NCBI RefSeq assembly: GCF_000350225.1
Contig: NW_005178533.1
Span: 124,001-188,000, forward strand
Source of the DNA: Chondrus crispus
Lineage: Eukaryota; Rhodophyta; Florideophyceae; Gigartinales; Gigartinaceae
Direction of reading: 5' to 3'
DNA: 64,000 nucleotides
Under the pieces are notes generated by a model that was not told where the DNA came from, searched no databases, and saw only the letters and a list, made by a program, of their open reading frames with translations. Within the stretch, counting starts at the first letter, position 1, and each line of letters opens with the position of its first letter. The position numbers and the translations under genes were made by a program. Positions 54,685-64,000 of this stretch are shown in pieces.

Positions 54685-56073
54685 ATGTTTCCTTCATCGG
54701 ATCCCACTGTCGGACATACCGCCCGCGGTCGCCGCGGTGTGGGCTTCTCACACACGCCTTCCATTCCTAGCGACCTTCCTTCTATACCCCGACTTCCCCC
54801 GAACACCAACGTTCCTGAACCGGTCTTTCATCCCGATCTCCATCCTTCATCAGCCCCTTGTCGATACCCCTCACTAGCCGAGCTCCAAGGTAAATCCATG
54901 CGCGACTATCCCTTACTGTACGCGGCCACTCCTTGGTTTTCCGCCATCGACGTGCGCGACGTCACTAACATCGGGCGCGACTTTGCCGACGGTGCGGGGA
55001 TGTTACCGGGTCACCTTCCCCTTCAAGCCATTTCCTCCTACGATTGGCGTGCCCGTGTCGCCATTCCCCCTTCTATCCTGCGTCGTTCCTCCCCTCGTGG
55101 CCGACAGGGCCTATCCCTGCGGTTCATGGAAGCCGTCCTCGACCGCCTCGACCTATCCCTATCCGATGCCCTCATCCCTCCGTCCTTCGGATGTGGCACG
55201 TGGAAGTTTCGCACGGAGGGGGAGCGTGATTACCTTGACAACCTCCTCAGCTGGACACGGGGTAACCCCGTGGTCGAGGCCGACCGCCTGTGGCATAACC
55301 AACTGACGGTGACTAACGATGCCCTGTCATACACGCGCGCAATCCTCCCCCTCAATTTCCGATATACGAAACGCGGTAACATCCCCTTCTTCCAGCATAC
55401 GGTCCGATTCGAGCGTGAGATGAGATCGGACACGGGATATTTCCTAGCTTACCAAATGGTTGAGGCGAGGGAAATTGCTCGGTCACACTATCCCAACCGG
55501 TACCAGCAACTCCCCTAGTGGTGGGGACAATTTGAGGTCTGCCAAGGGTTTTGTGCAGAGCTCGGTCCCATCCTTACCTACTTTGGAAGCCATCTCACTG
55601 ATCCTCGTCACGGGTTGTGGGTTGTCTTTTTGACGGAGTGGTGCGTGAAGGTAGCCGCCACCTTGCTCTGGGAGGCGTACGATTGTTGGCGGCTTTGGTA
55701 TCTTCCTCCGAAGCTCGTCGAGCTCATGTGCCTTTTGGACTGTACTGTGCCCTTGGGCGGAGCAGACACCGACTTTGAACTGCACTCCTTACTCGAAAAG
55801 ATCAATCAGGTCGACTGGGATGTTGTCCCCCCTATCAACTCATCCCGATCCTTCGCGAGGCGACGCCCGTCCTTTTCTCCCGGACGAAGTCACAATGCGG
55901 CGGGTGAATTTGTCTGGTTCAACTCTTGGACATCCGCCTTGTGCTCTCCCTCCGAAGTTGTTACTGACGACTCGCCATACCGTCGGCATGTGCGTATGGG
56001 TTTCTTCGACACCAAAAAAAGAAAAAGTAAACAAAACAGAAACGAAAGCGGGGTTATCCTGATAAACGGATAA
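54685..56073 (+). pseudogene. Long ORF antisense to the family A element (about 462 codons, one stop)
   Basis: It starts at the ATG 54685 (MFPSSDPTVGHTARGRRGVG), 110 bp inside the 3' LTR, and reads against the element. It stays open to 56073 except for a TAG at 55516-55518 (codon 278). Features: Pro-rich N-terminus; conserved RYPSLAELQGKSMRDYPLLY and TPWFS; a basic/aromatic middle (YDWRARVAIPPSILRR, LRFMEAVLDRLDLSLSDALI); a Trp/Cys-rich block (WWGQFEVCQ, LTEWCVKVAATLLWEAYDCW); and a Lys-rich end (FFDTKKRKSKQ). A1 keeps the N-terminal homologue in the same place. No known family is recognised. Plant Tat-lineage Ty3 elements such as Grande carry antisense ORFs at the same position, but I see no sequence link. 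The product and its role are unknown. Confidence 0.7.
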
Positions 56074-56408
56074 GTAGGTCGCGCGTGATTAAATGCGTTC
56101 GCGAGTGTGTCGATCACAACCGTCTGACCAACAGGGGCGTCCCATTTGGACGGCATCCCCTCTGGCGATTTCTCAATCTCAAGTAGGCATGGACATTGTC
56201 CCTGTTTGGGGATCCTCTCGTTTGTTAAACGCCCGTCTCACGGCTTGTCGAGCCTGATCAACACATTCGAAGCGAGTTGACAAGGCTGGCGTTCGCTCTG
56301 ATACCGCTCGCTCAATAGTTCGCTTTCGACACCCATTAAATCCTCAAATAAATTACGTTTCTCGCGCGTGTGTTCCAAATGTGTGTAGTGCCTCATCTCC
56401 TTCTGGCT

Positions 56409-56633
56409 CTATCTATGACGTAGGAACACCCGTCGTAGAGTCATGATCTCGTGCGTCTCTTTGCTCCTCCTCGGCCTTGCCCTGAATGGCGAGAATGCCT
56501 CAACGCGGGCGTCGGCCGTAACCTTGTCAAAGGCGGAATTGATCTCGAAGATTATCGCCTCTTCAATGTCCTCCTTGGACTCCTCATAGACTTCCTGACC
56601 GACCTCCGCGGTGCGGGGTCGTTTCCCTAACAT
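56409..56633 (-). other. Short sense ORF after pol in A3 (74 aa)
   Basis: The ATG at 56633 begins MLGKRPRTAEVGQEVYEESK and an acidic helical stretch (EDIEEAIIFEINSAFDKVTA). It is preceded by a T-rich tract ending in AG, which could be a 3' splice site. A1 has the homologue near 7754 (PRTAEAGHQVYKDQKET), with a TGA in place of the Arg codon. Between 56074 and 56408, and between 56634 and 56979, I see no other coding. The function is unknown; it may be an exon of a spliced accessory product. Confidence 0.45.
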
Positions 56634-56979
56634 CTCAAAAATAAAACGAAATAAAACAACACAAAAGCAATCACAAATAAAACAAAAACGAGACCGAACT
56701 GTTATGAAGGTAAGAGTGAAAAAGGGTGGATTATCCAGTCCATGTCCCCGGTCTTCCAGTGTCCTTGTCTCGCTTGGCACATCGTTACGCGACTTCCGAC
56801 CTGAGTATCTCATCGCGACGCTCATCCTACTCGTGCACGCGCTGCTTCTACTTGCGGGTTGGCTGTCTGAAGGCCCCTCACCTGGTTCGTTCCATCTCAT
56901 CATTCTCCTTTTCTCAACCCTCAGGTCGGCTCGCTATGCCCCGCGCGGATTACCGCACTGACACATTCCACCTTCAGAA

Positions 56980-59900
56980 TTAATTTTTCCTGTCGTAGCC
57001 GTGGTCCACGATCTTGTCGATCACATACTCCTGACTCTCAGTTCCTTCTTCCTGCGTCTCCAACTGTCGTTCCCCATTCCGAAGAGCCAGCGGCTCATCC
57101 TCATCCCTGGACTTTCCGAACTCTCGTAGACCTGGAGGTGTCTCCGCTGTCGGTGTTTGACCGACTAAATTATCCTGGTCCCCTGACGTAGGCGCACGGG
57201 TGTGAGGACGTTCGTCGTCCTCCGTTGCCTCTCCTTCTTCGTTTAATTCCGGCTCTCCCAGGAACTGTAGCGCTTGACGTAGGCCGGTTATCGGCGCATG
57301 GTCCATCGGGCTTGGGGCTAGCTCCACCCTGTCTCGCGATACGCGTTCCTCCTGATCGCCAATGGCAATGACTACCGTATGTTGGTCCGATATTCTGACC
57401 TGATAAGGTCCTGTAGCGACTTGTGCCAACTTGTGTTTCGGTTCGCTAGCCGTGCCCTGCTCCTTCCGGAGGAACACGTAGGACCCTGGTGGGATCTCGT
57501 ATTGCGGTTTGCGAAGGCGTGCGTCGAAATTTCGCTTGTATCGGGCTTGTTCCTTTCGCAAACTCCTATCGGCGCTTCGCATTAGGGTCTCCAACCACGA
57601 CTGCCATTTCAGGTAGTATGCTCGTGACGAGCTGAAGTTCTTCGAACTTGGTTGCGCTTGTAACGCAATGTTTCTCGGCGCCCGAGCCAACACCAGCTCG
57701 AAAGGCGCAATGTTCATAGTTCGATGAACTTGTGTGTTGTAGGCGAACGTCACAGCGTCGCTAAATAAGTCCCAGTCCTTGGGATGCTCTCCAACGTATT
57801 TTCGCAACGCGGAAGTCAGCGTGCGGTTAAATCTCTCAACTTGGCCGTTGGCTTGCGGGTGGTACGTAGTCGTGAACAAATTGCGTATGCCAAGAATTCG
57901 GCAGACATTCTGAAAGAACCGGGCCGTGAACTGTGTTCCATTGTCGGACAGCAGCTTGACCGGCGGTCCGTACACGAATACCCAATGGTGAACGAAGGCT
58001 TGTGCGATGTGCGCAGCTGATATCTTCTTCAACGGTACGGTCCGTACCAGTTTCGAGTATCGATCGCTGATCACGAGAATATACCGATTTCCTCGCTTAG
58101 TTGTAATTAGCTTGCCGAGGATGTCGATGGCGACAAATTCCGGCGGCGCTTTGGGCGTGAACAGCTTCATTTCCTTCGTGTTTTTTCTTAACTTCACCCT
58201 TTCCCGCGCACATGCGGCGCAATTCTTCGCGACTGCATAGCGGTCTAGGGCCATCGTAGGCCAATGAAAATATCTTCTCAAAGTCTTGTAAAGTTTCCTG
58301 CCTCCCGGGTGGCCTGCCAATTTTGCGTAGTGGCTCAACCCTAGGACGCGGTCCCTTAACGATTGTGGTATTACCACTTGTACAAACTCTGCCGCGGTAC
58401 GGCATAGAGTTCCTTCGAGTTCCTCCGTCTCCGTGCTGAACGTTCTCACCTTTCCGGCGTCCATTTCTTCTTTGATACGGTTGCAGAAGGGGTCAACGGC
58501 TTGCTCGCGAATGAGCTCCTCCGGAGTGACAGCTTGGAATTGATCGAGGCGATCAGGGGCGGTCCCCCCCTCAAGAGCGAGGATGTCGTCTGCAGCGTCA
58601 AAACTTTCCTCGTCCTCCACTGTACCCTCGGCCGGTTCGGCCATTAAGCATGGGATTTCGTCGTCGATTTCGTCAACAGTTTCTCCTGCGGTTCGCAACC
58701 TTGACAAAGCGTCCGCCTGGCTGTTAGCCTTTCCCTTTTTGTACTTGATTTCAAAATCGAATTCGGAGAGGCGGAGCCTCCATCGGATTAATCTCCCGCT
58801 GGGGTCGGTTACGTTCATCAACCACCTCAATGAGGCATGGTCGGTATGCACGACGAAGTGCTCGCCATATAGATATGGCCTTAAGGTCTGTACGGCCCAA
58901 ATTACCGCTAGACAATCTTTTTCTGATACCGAATAGTTTCTCTCGGCTGCGGCTAACGTTCTTGAAAAGAACCCGATGGGTTTGCGTTGCGCATCCGGGT
59001 GTGTTTGAAATAGTGCAGCGCTTGTTTGGTAGTCGCTTGCATCGGTATCTACCGAGTAGGGTAGGTCCTTCTTCGGCAGCGCCAACACCGGCGGTGCCAA
59101 GATGGCGTCCTTGAGCTTATGAAAAGCTTTCTTGCATGGTTCGTGGAATCCTTCCAACTGGACCGGTTGTCCTTTCTTCAGTAGTTGGTTTAGAGGCCGC
59201 GCGATTTCCGCATAATGCGGAACGAACCTGCGGTAGACAGTGCAGAGTCCCAGGAAGCTCCTGAGCTGTGTCTGTGTTCGCGGGTACCGCACTTGTCCCA
59301 ACGCGGCGGTTCGCATGACATCGACTTCTAGCGTACCTGGGCGGACGACGTGGCCCAGGTACTTGATCTTTTCCACGAAAAATTCGCACTTGCGAAGCTT
59401 GAGCTTGATACCTGCCTTTTCCAATACGGAAAGTATTTCATCCACGTGCACGATGTGCTCCTCCCACGACTTGCTAAAAATGATTATGTCGTCTAGATAT
59501 ACCAAACAGCATTTCCAACGGAACGGAGAGAGCAGGATATCCATTGCTCTCTGAAACGTCGCTGGCGCGTTAGTTAGCCCGAAGGGCATTCTCGAGAAGC
59601 GATACAGTCCTGAGTGACACGAAAATGCGGTCTTGTCGCGGTCGCCCTCAGGGATAGGCATCTGCCAATATCCCGAAATCGCGTCCAACGCGGAGAAACC
59701 TTGGTGTCACCAAGCGAGTCCAGGCACTCATCCATGCGCGGTAAGGGGTACGTGTCCTTCACCGTTACTGCGTTCAGCCTGCGGTAGTCTACGCAAAAAC
59801 GCATTGACCCATCCGGCTTTGGCACCAGCAACACGGGCGACGCCCATTCTGACTGCGCTGGTTCTATCACTCCTGTCTCTAACATCTTCTGCACCTCTGC

Positions 59901-61523
59901 ATCTTCTACTTCGCGGGCTTTAGGTACGGCCCGATACGGGGCTTGTGCGATGGGGCGAGTCTCGGGTATCAACTCGATCCGATGGACGGTGGTATTAATT
60001 TCGCCAAGCGTCCCATCCCACATCCTTGAATACTTCTTCAACATCCGACGGAACCGCTCGCGCAGCCGTTCCGGCACGTGGCTCAGGTCGAGGTCCTCCA
60101 CGTCCGGCGGTGGCGGCTCAATCCTGCGTTGCGGCTTCGTAGATGCCGACGCGGAGAGCTCTGCCGACCGTTCTTCTGGCTGGTCCTCGCGCGCTTGATC
60201 CGACGGTTCGCCTCTTGTCTCGCCCGTAGGCCTCTTGGAGGAATTAGGAAAATTTTCGTTCTTCCTTTCTTGAATTCCGAGAACTTCACCAATAGTGGTT
60301 TTGCTCTCGAGCGCGGCTCTCGGGTGCGGTAATAATTCTGCCACCACTTGGCCTTTTTGCACCCTGACAGGGTACGTCCTAAAATTCGCAACGAGTAAAC
60401 GAAATGGCCTGTCAGGCTCAACCTGAACGACACCATTCGTGCACGTCAACCCGTGCCTTTCGTACAACGACGAGTACGGCTGAACCACGACCAAGCCCGC
60501 CCTCTTCGAGGTGCATTCCACGACGCGTTGCGTCCCTGGCTCGATAGTCGTGGCTCTTGCCACTTTTACCTTAGGGGAAATTCGCTCCCCCTTTCCATCA
60601 TTCTCGTCCTCTCCCGCGACGAGATTCTTCTTCCCTTTTCTCGTCAAGAACCGCCTAACTATCGGGACCTCCGAGAAATCCGCCAACTCAACCGTTTTCT
60701 TCCTTGGATAAATTGCTTCCACAAACCGGTCACAGTAGTCCGCGCCTAGAATTAGCGGGACGGCTAGTTTTTCGCATACAATAAACTCGGCTGCGGCCAC
60801 AAATTTTCCAAGCCTCACAGGCATTCTAATTGTGCCGAGAGTCCGGAGTGGCCTATTGTTCGCGTCGCCGATATCTTGGGTCGGTCCGTAGGACACTAGA
60901 GATTCCATTCCAGCTGGGAGTTCCGATTTTCGCACAAGGTTTGGTCCCGCGCCGGTGTCTAAAACAGACAACACCCGGCTCATCAATCCAATTGTGGGTC
61001 CGATGTCTGCGTAAACTTTGTAGTTTTTTCGCGCAAGGACCAAAATCTTCTCGGGACACTCCCTTCGCTTAACCCTGTACCAGGGTCTTCGAACTTCTTC
61101 CAGCGGATGATCTCGGGCTCGGCTCAAAATTTTCTTGACTTGAGCTGGCCCTTTGGGTTTATCCACCAATCCAACAACCTCCTCCTCGAGGCCTGATTTT
61201 TCCTTTAGAGACGGGGACCGGGGCTGAGCCCCGGGCACAGTACGTCGACCCTGTGCCTCTTGCGACTCATGCGAGATTCCCCTCTCTAGTTTTCCTGCCG
61301 TTGCGGGATCCTTCTCACATCCGACGGCGTGGGCCCCGCGGTGGGCCCTCTGAAGGGTTGGTTCGACCTCGGCGTTGAAGCACTCGGCGTGCTCGCCGTC
61401 TGCGAATCGAACCAATTCTTGACCTTCAGGTAACTCGTCGATGGTGTCCCTAACCTCTCCATCGGAGACAACGCCTCGTAATTTTCCAAAACTCGGTGCA
61501 TTTCCCGGAGGGAAAGAATGCAC
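56980..61523 (-). pseudogene. pol: A3 pol: protease, RT, RNase H, integrase
   Basis: The first block (61523-59574) carries the protease VLDTGAGPNLV, the QPYSSLYERHGL linker and the RT entry motifs. A loss of one T (three at 59698-59696 against four in A2) shifts the frame, and the second block (59688-56980, 902 codons) continues. It has MPFGLTNAPATFQRAM, an intact catalytic VYLDDIIIF, RNase H (VDTDASDYQ, HTDHASLRW), the integrase zinc module (CAACARERV), AIDILGKL, SDNGTQF, GQVERFNRT, GPYQVRISD and an acidic tail. Apart from the one-base deletion it appears able to encode all activities. Pol is -1 relative to gag and overlaps it by more than 200 bases. Confidence 0.94.
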
Positions 61524-63592
61524 GTTGGCGCGGCGTGCCCCTTTTCATAGCAATGATAGCACACCAGACCGTGCGTCTTGACAGAACACGGCGTCCTAGG
61601 TCCTCCACGGGCCGGCGGCCTTCCTTGGCGTTGCGGCCTTCCCATCCAGCCCGGCCTTCGAAACGTCGTACCCTTGTCTTCCATCGGAATGCGCGGCGCC
61701 GGCGTGTGGCCGCGTCCCCAAAACATCATCACGGGATCCGTGGGCTCTGAAAACGACTCCGTCGTGTATGCAGGCGTCGGTAAAGTTGACGACCCGGTGT
61801 CCCCGTAGTCCTCGTGTCCGTCGCCCTCCGATGGCTCAATGAACTCGCCTTCGGCTACTAACGCTCCTTCGTAGTGATTCTCGCTACTTCCATGCGCACC
61901 GCGCTCATCTGACGCGGACATGGACTCGGCTAAATGGACTGCGGCGTGACTTTTGCGACCGGGATAAGAAGCCCTCGGCTTCTTCCCCGCCCTGAACGTC
62001 GACGGCGTCTGAATCGTGACCTTCTTGGTCTTCTTGTCCTTAGCGCGGCTCGCCGAGCCATGCGCCTTCGCGTAATTCACTAGCCTCAAAAATGAAACGT
62101 CCCGATTGTCTTGCCGGTATTGAGATACTATCGGCTTGATACTCGAATCGAGTCCTTCAATAAACATCGTCATCTGTTCTTCCATCGAATATACGTTTCC
62201 ACATCGGTTGCTTACGTCCGTCAGACGAATATAAAATTCCATCTCGTCTTCAGACGGTCTTTGCTGAACTTCTCGCAATGCGAGCACGGCTTGACAGATC
62301 GCCTCGTCGGTTGCGAAACTCCTCAACAACCACTGTACGGCCTCTGGCCAAACGGATCTCTTTCCGTGATGGGCCCCGGCCGTCTGAGACACCGAAGTGT
62401 ACTGTCTCAAGGCGATGCCGCTTAAAAATTCAGGCAACAGGCGGATCGCTTGCCCCTCGTTCATTTCTGGAGTATCAAACTCTTGAACTAACTTTGCCAA
62501 AAAATCCAACACAAGGACCCCGTCCTCTCCTGTGAACGTGTTGTCCTTCTTCACTTTAGGCGGAATATCTCTCCTAATTTTTCGCACGGCGGTCCGCCGG
62601 GAACTTGACAAATATGTCTGCGGGTTCCGCAAGCGGTACGTTCGGTACGAAAGTAACTTCTTGAAGAGGTAGTTGGTCGGATTCAGCTCCTCCAACTCCT
62701 CCCATCGCGGCCCGCGCCGCGTTGCGACATCTTCGGGCTCCGCGTCCTTGTCCCTCCGCGAGGCGGACGAAGTGACTCCGCCTCGTCTGGAGGAATTTTT
62801 CTTGCTTGACGAAATTCCGTTTCCGTCTTCTGAACGGCGTTCGGAATCGCCCGAATGGTTGGACGAACCGCCGTTACCATCTTCGGAGGGACCCAGCGAC
62901 TCCGACTGTCATTCGCGGTTCTCCGGATCGTCACTACAGTGACCCTTGCTTGCACGTCGCTTGTCCTTCCTCGAGGGCTTCGACTTAGAACTCCGCTGCC
63001 GAGCGGGCTTGTCCTTCTTCGACCGACGGTCGCTCTCTCCACCCGAAGGGAGCGGCTCGTCGTCCGATCCTTGCGGAGCTTGATCCGCGGCCTGCTCGAG
63101 GTCCCTGAGACGTTGCGCGGCGCGATCGAATCGGTCATCGATGCTTGTTCTAAATTTTCCTAAGGACTCCAAGGCTTGATTCGCGTCGCGCCTCGCGTCC
63201 TTGACCGAAATTTTCAACGAGGCTAGGACCTCCGGCTCCAGACCGTCGGTCGCCTCACCTCGCTCCTTCTCGACAAGATCCACTCGAGTCGACAGCTCTC
63301 CCAAAACGGTGTGGAACTCGGATGCTTGCAACTCCAGTTGCATCCGGACGAGGGCTAATTCAGCCTCGAGATTTTTCTTCGCTTCTTCGCGAATTTCGCT
63401 GCTCATTTTCTCCAACTTCTCGTCGAGGTCAGTCTTGTCGGCGGCTATCCCCGTAGAGGATTCTTGATCTCTGGGGTCCGTGGCCGTATTGGCCTGGCTC
63501 CGGGTGCGAGGACCCCTCGGGATCCTCGACGCTCGTGCCGATCCGGCTCTGCCCGCCCCGGGACCGACGTCCCCCGGTGCGCTTGTTGACAT
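61286..63592 (-). pseudogene. gag: A3 gag
   Basis: The ATG at 63592 (MSTSAPGDVGPGAGRAGSAR) opens a long frame. Residues of about 45-115 form a coiled coil (EKLEKMSSEIREEAKKNLEA; LSTRVDLVEKERG). A Lys/Ser-rich segment ends at a TGA (62911-62909). The same frame continues with an acidic Ser-rich linker, the capsid-like region (LNPTNYLFKKLLSYRTYRLR, LLPEFLSGIALRQYTSV) and the zinc knuckle CYHCYEKGHAAPTC, and stops at 61286. It is about 768 codons in all. A2 lacks the N-terminal part, so the ancestral codon at the TGA cannot be checked here; CGA is likely. Confidence 0.88.
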
Positions 63593-63665
63593 CGCTCGTA
63601 CGAGCGGACCTACGTAGCAAAAAAAAAGGTTACAAACAAAAGAAAATAAAAAAAGAGTCCGTTAC

Positions 63666-63884
63666 CCAGACCACTTTTGTAGAGTGTCTCCAGACCGAGA
63701 CTGTCGTCGACAAATATTTTAGGTCGGGTCTCCTGAACAGTAAACAAAAATTCTAGGTCGGGAGACCACTTTTGTAGTGTGTCTCCAGACCTGGACTTTC
63801 GTAGGACAAAGTCTTGATCAGGTCTCCTGTACACCAAAAATTCTAGGTCGGGTTTGCTGTAGAAAATTCTAGGTCGGGAGACCA
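63666..63884 (-). repeat. Reiterated LTR-end/primer-site junction in the A3 leader
   Basis: The unit LTR-end-like CACTACA, CAAAAG/AAAG spacer and TGGTCTCCCGACC occurs at the true junction (63893-63867) and again complete at 63779-63751. A degenerate third copy lies near 63683-63666. Extra TTCTAGGTCGGG blocks lie at 63841 and 63716. A2 has only one junction, so this is an expansion in A3. Confidence 0.8.
63867..63884 (-). promoter_or_regulatory. Primer-binding site of A3 (LTR-proximal copy)
   Basis: TGGTCTCCCGACCTAGAA on the minus strand begins 4 bases after the LTR end, as in A2. A second identical 18-mer lies at 63768-63751. Confidence 0.85.
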
Positions 63885-63888
63885 CTTT

Positions 63889-64000
63889 TGTAGTGCAATG
63901 CGCCTGTTAGGCAGAGACCAAGGTCCGACGGTCCAACACAAACAACAGCAACAAAAACAACAACTGCCAACGGCACAGCGCTACGGAGTGTTCGAAGCTC
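63889..64000 (-). repeat. Family A 5' LTR of A3 (3' end only; continues outside the window)
   Basis: The first 112 bases match the corresponding end of the 3' LTR at 53638-53749 almost base for base, consistent with a recent insertion. The rest lies beyond the window. Confidence 0.9.

Larger units (their letters stand above)
53638..64000 (-). mobile_element. Ty3/gypsy family A, copy A3 (nearly full length)
   Basis: Reading on the minus strand from the right: 5' LTR (63889 and beyond the window), leader with primer-binding site, gag (63592-61286), pol (61523-56980), a short sense ORF, a long antisense ORF (54685-56073, +), polypurine tract, 3' LTR (54574-53638). More than 10.3 kb lie in the window and about 11.3 kb is expected in full. 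It is the best preserved copy, with one stop in gag, one 1-nt deletion in pol and one stop in the antisense ORF. Confidence 0.94.

Noticed and set aside
63610..63885. 91-codon minus-strand ORF in the A3 leader
   Set aside because: It is produced by the repeated LTR/primer-site junction blocks and has no independent support.

Overview
The window looks like eukaryotic nuclear DNA made almost entirely of nested, decayed transposable elements, with very few host genes. Three features suggest a red alga (Chondrus-like florideophyte) or a similar compact alga: plant-type phosphofructokinase and Mfd-type helicase fragments, GC-rich gene remnants with few introns, and dense Ty3/gypsy content. This is inference; the sequence alone does not prove the species.

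Layout. 1-11899: Ty3/gypsy family A copy 1 (A1), cut by the window start. It is split in its RNase H by a 3885-bp DNA transposon (1194-5078) whose transposase carries a C-terminal PD-(D/E)XK (YqaJ-like) nuclease. A1 lies against a Ty1/copia RNase H end and LTR (11902-12258). 12.3-18.0 kb is mostly non-coding, with one intact small gene for a secreted His/Cys/Tyr-rich protein (16564-16836). 18.0-19968: gag-protease of a second Ty3 family (B), cut by the 5' LTR of copy A2. 19969-27398: A2, lacking its 3' end. 27.4-36.6 kb: GC-rich patchwork of gene fragments (phosphofructokinase, two glycosyltransferase-like pieces, an unknown broken gene), minisatellites and a tRNA-like relic. 36.6-41.4 kb: CACTA (En/Spm) transposon relic with tnp2 and a divergent second gene. 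About 41.5-49351: Ty3/gypsy family C on the minus strand, 3' end missing. 49.4-50.1 kb: Mfd helicase pseudogene. 50.3-52.6 kb: relic of a DUF7869-like, probably transposon-borne gene. 53638-64000: copy A3 on the minus strand, nearly complete, its 5' LTR running off the window.

How the parts work together. The LTR elements carry the expected parts: LTRs with TATA boxes, a primer-binding site of identical sequence in families A and C, gag with a zinc knuckle, a -1 shifted pol (protease, RT, RNase H, integrase with a GPY module), and a polypurine tract. Family A adds a long ORF antisense to the element between pol and the 3' LTR. It is partly conserved in A1 and nearly intact in A3, and is the best candidate here for an undescribed component. 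Almost every large reading frame is broken by one or a few stops or by 1-nt homopolymer indels, so most elements look recently inactivated rather than ancient.
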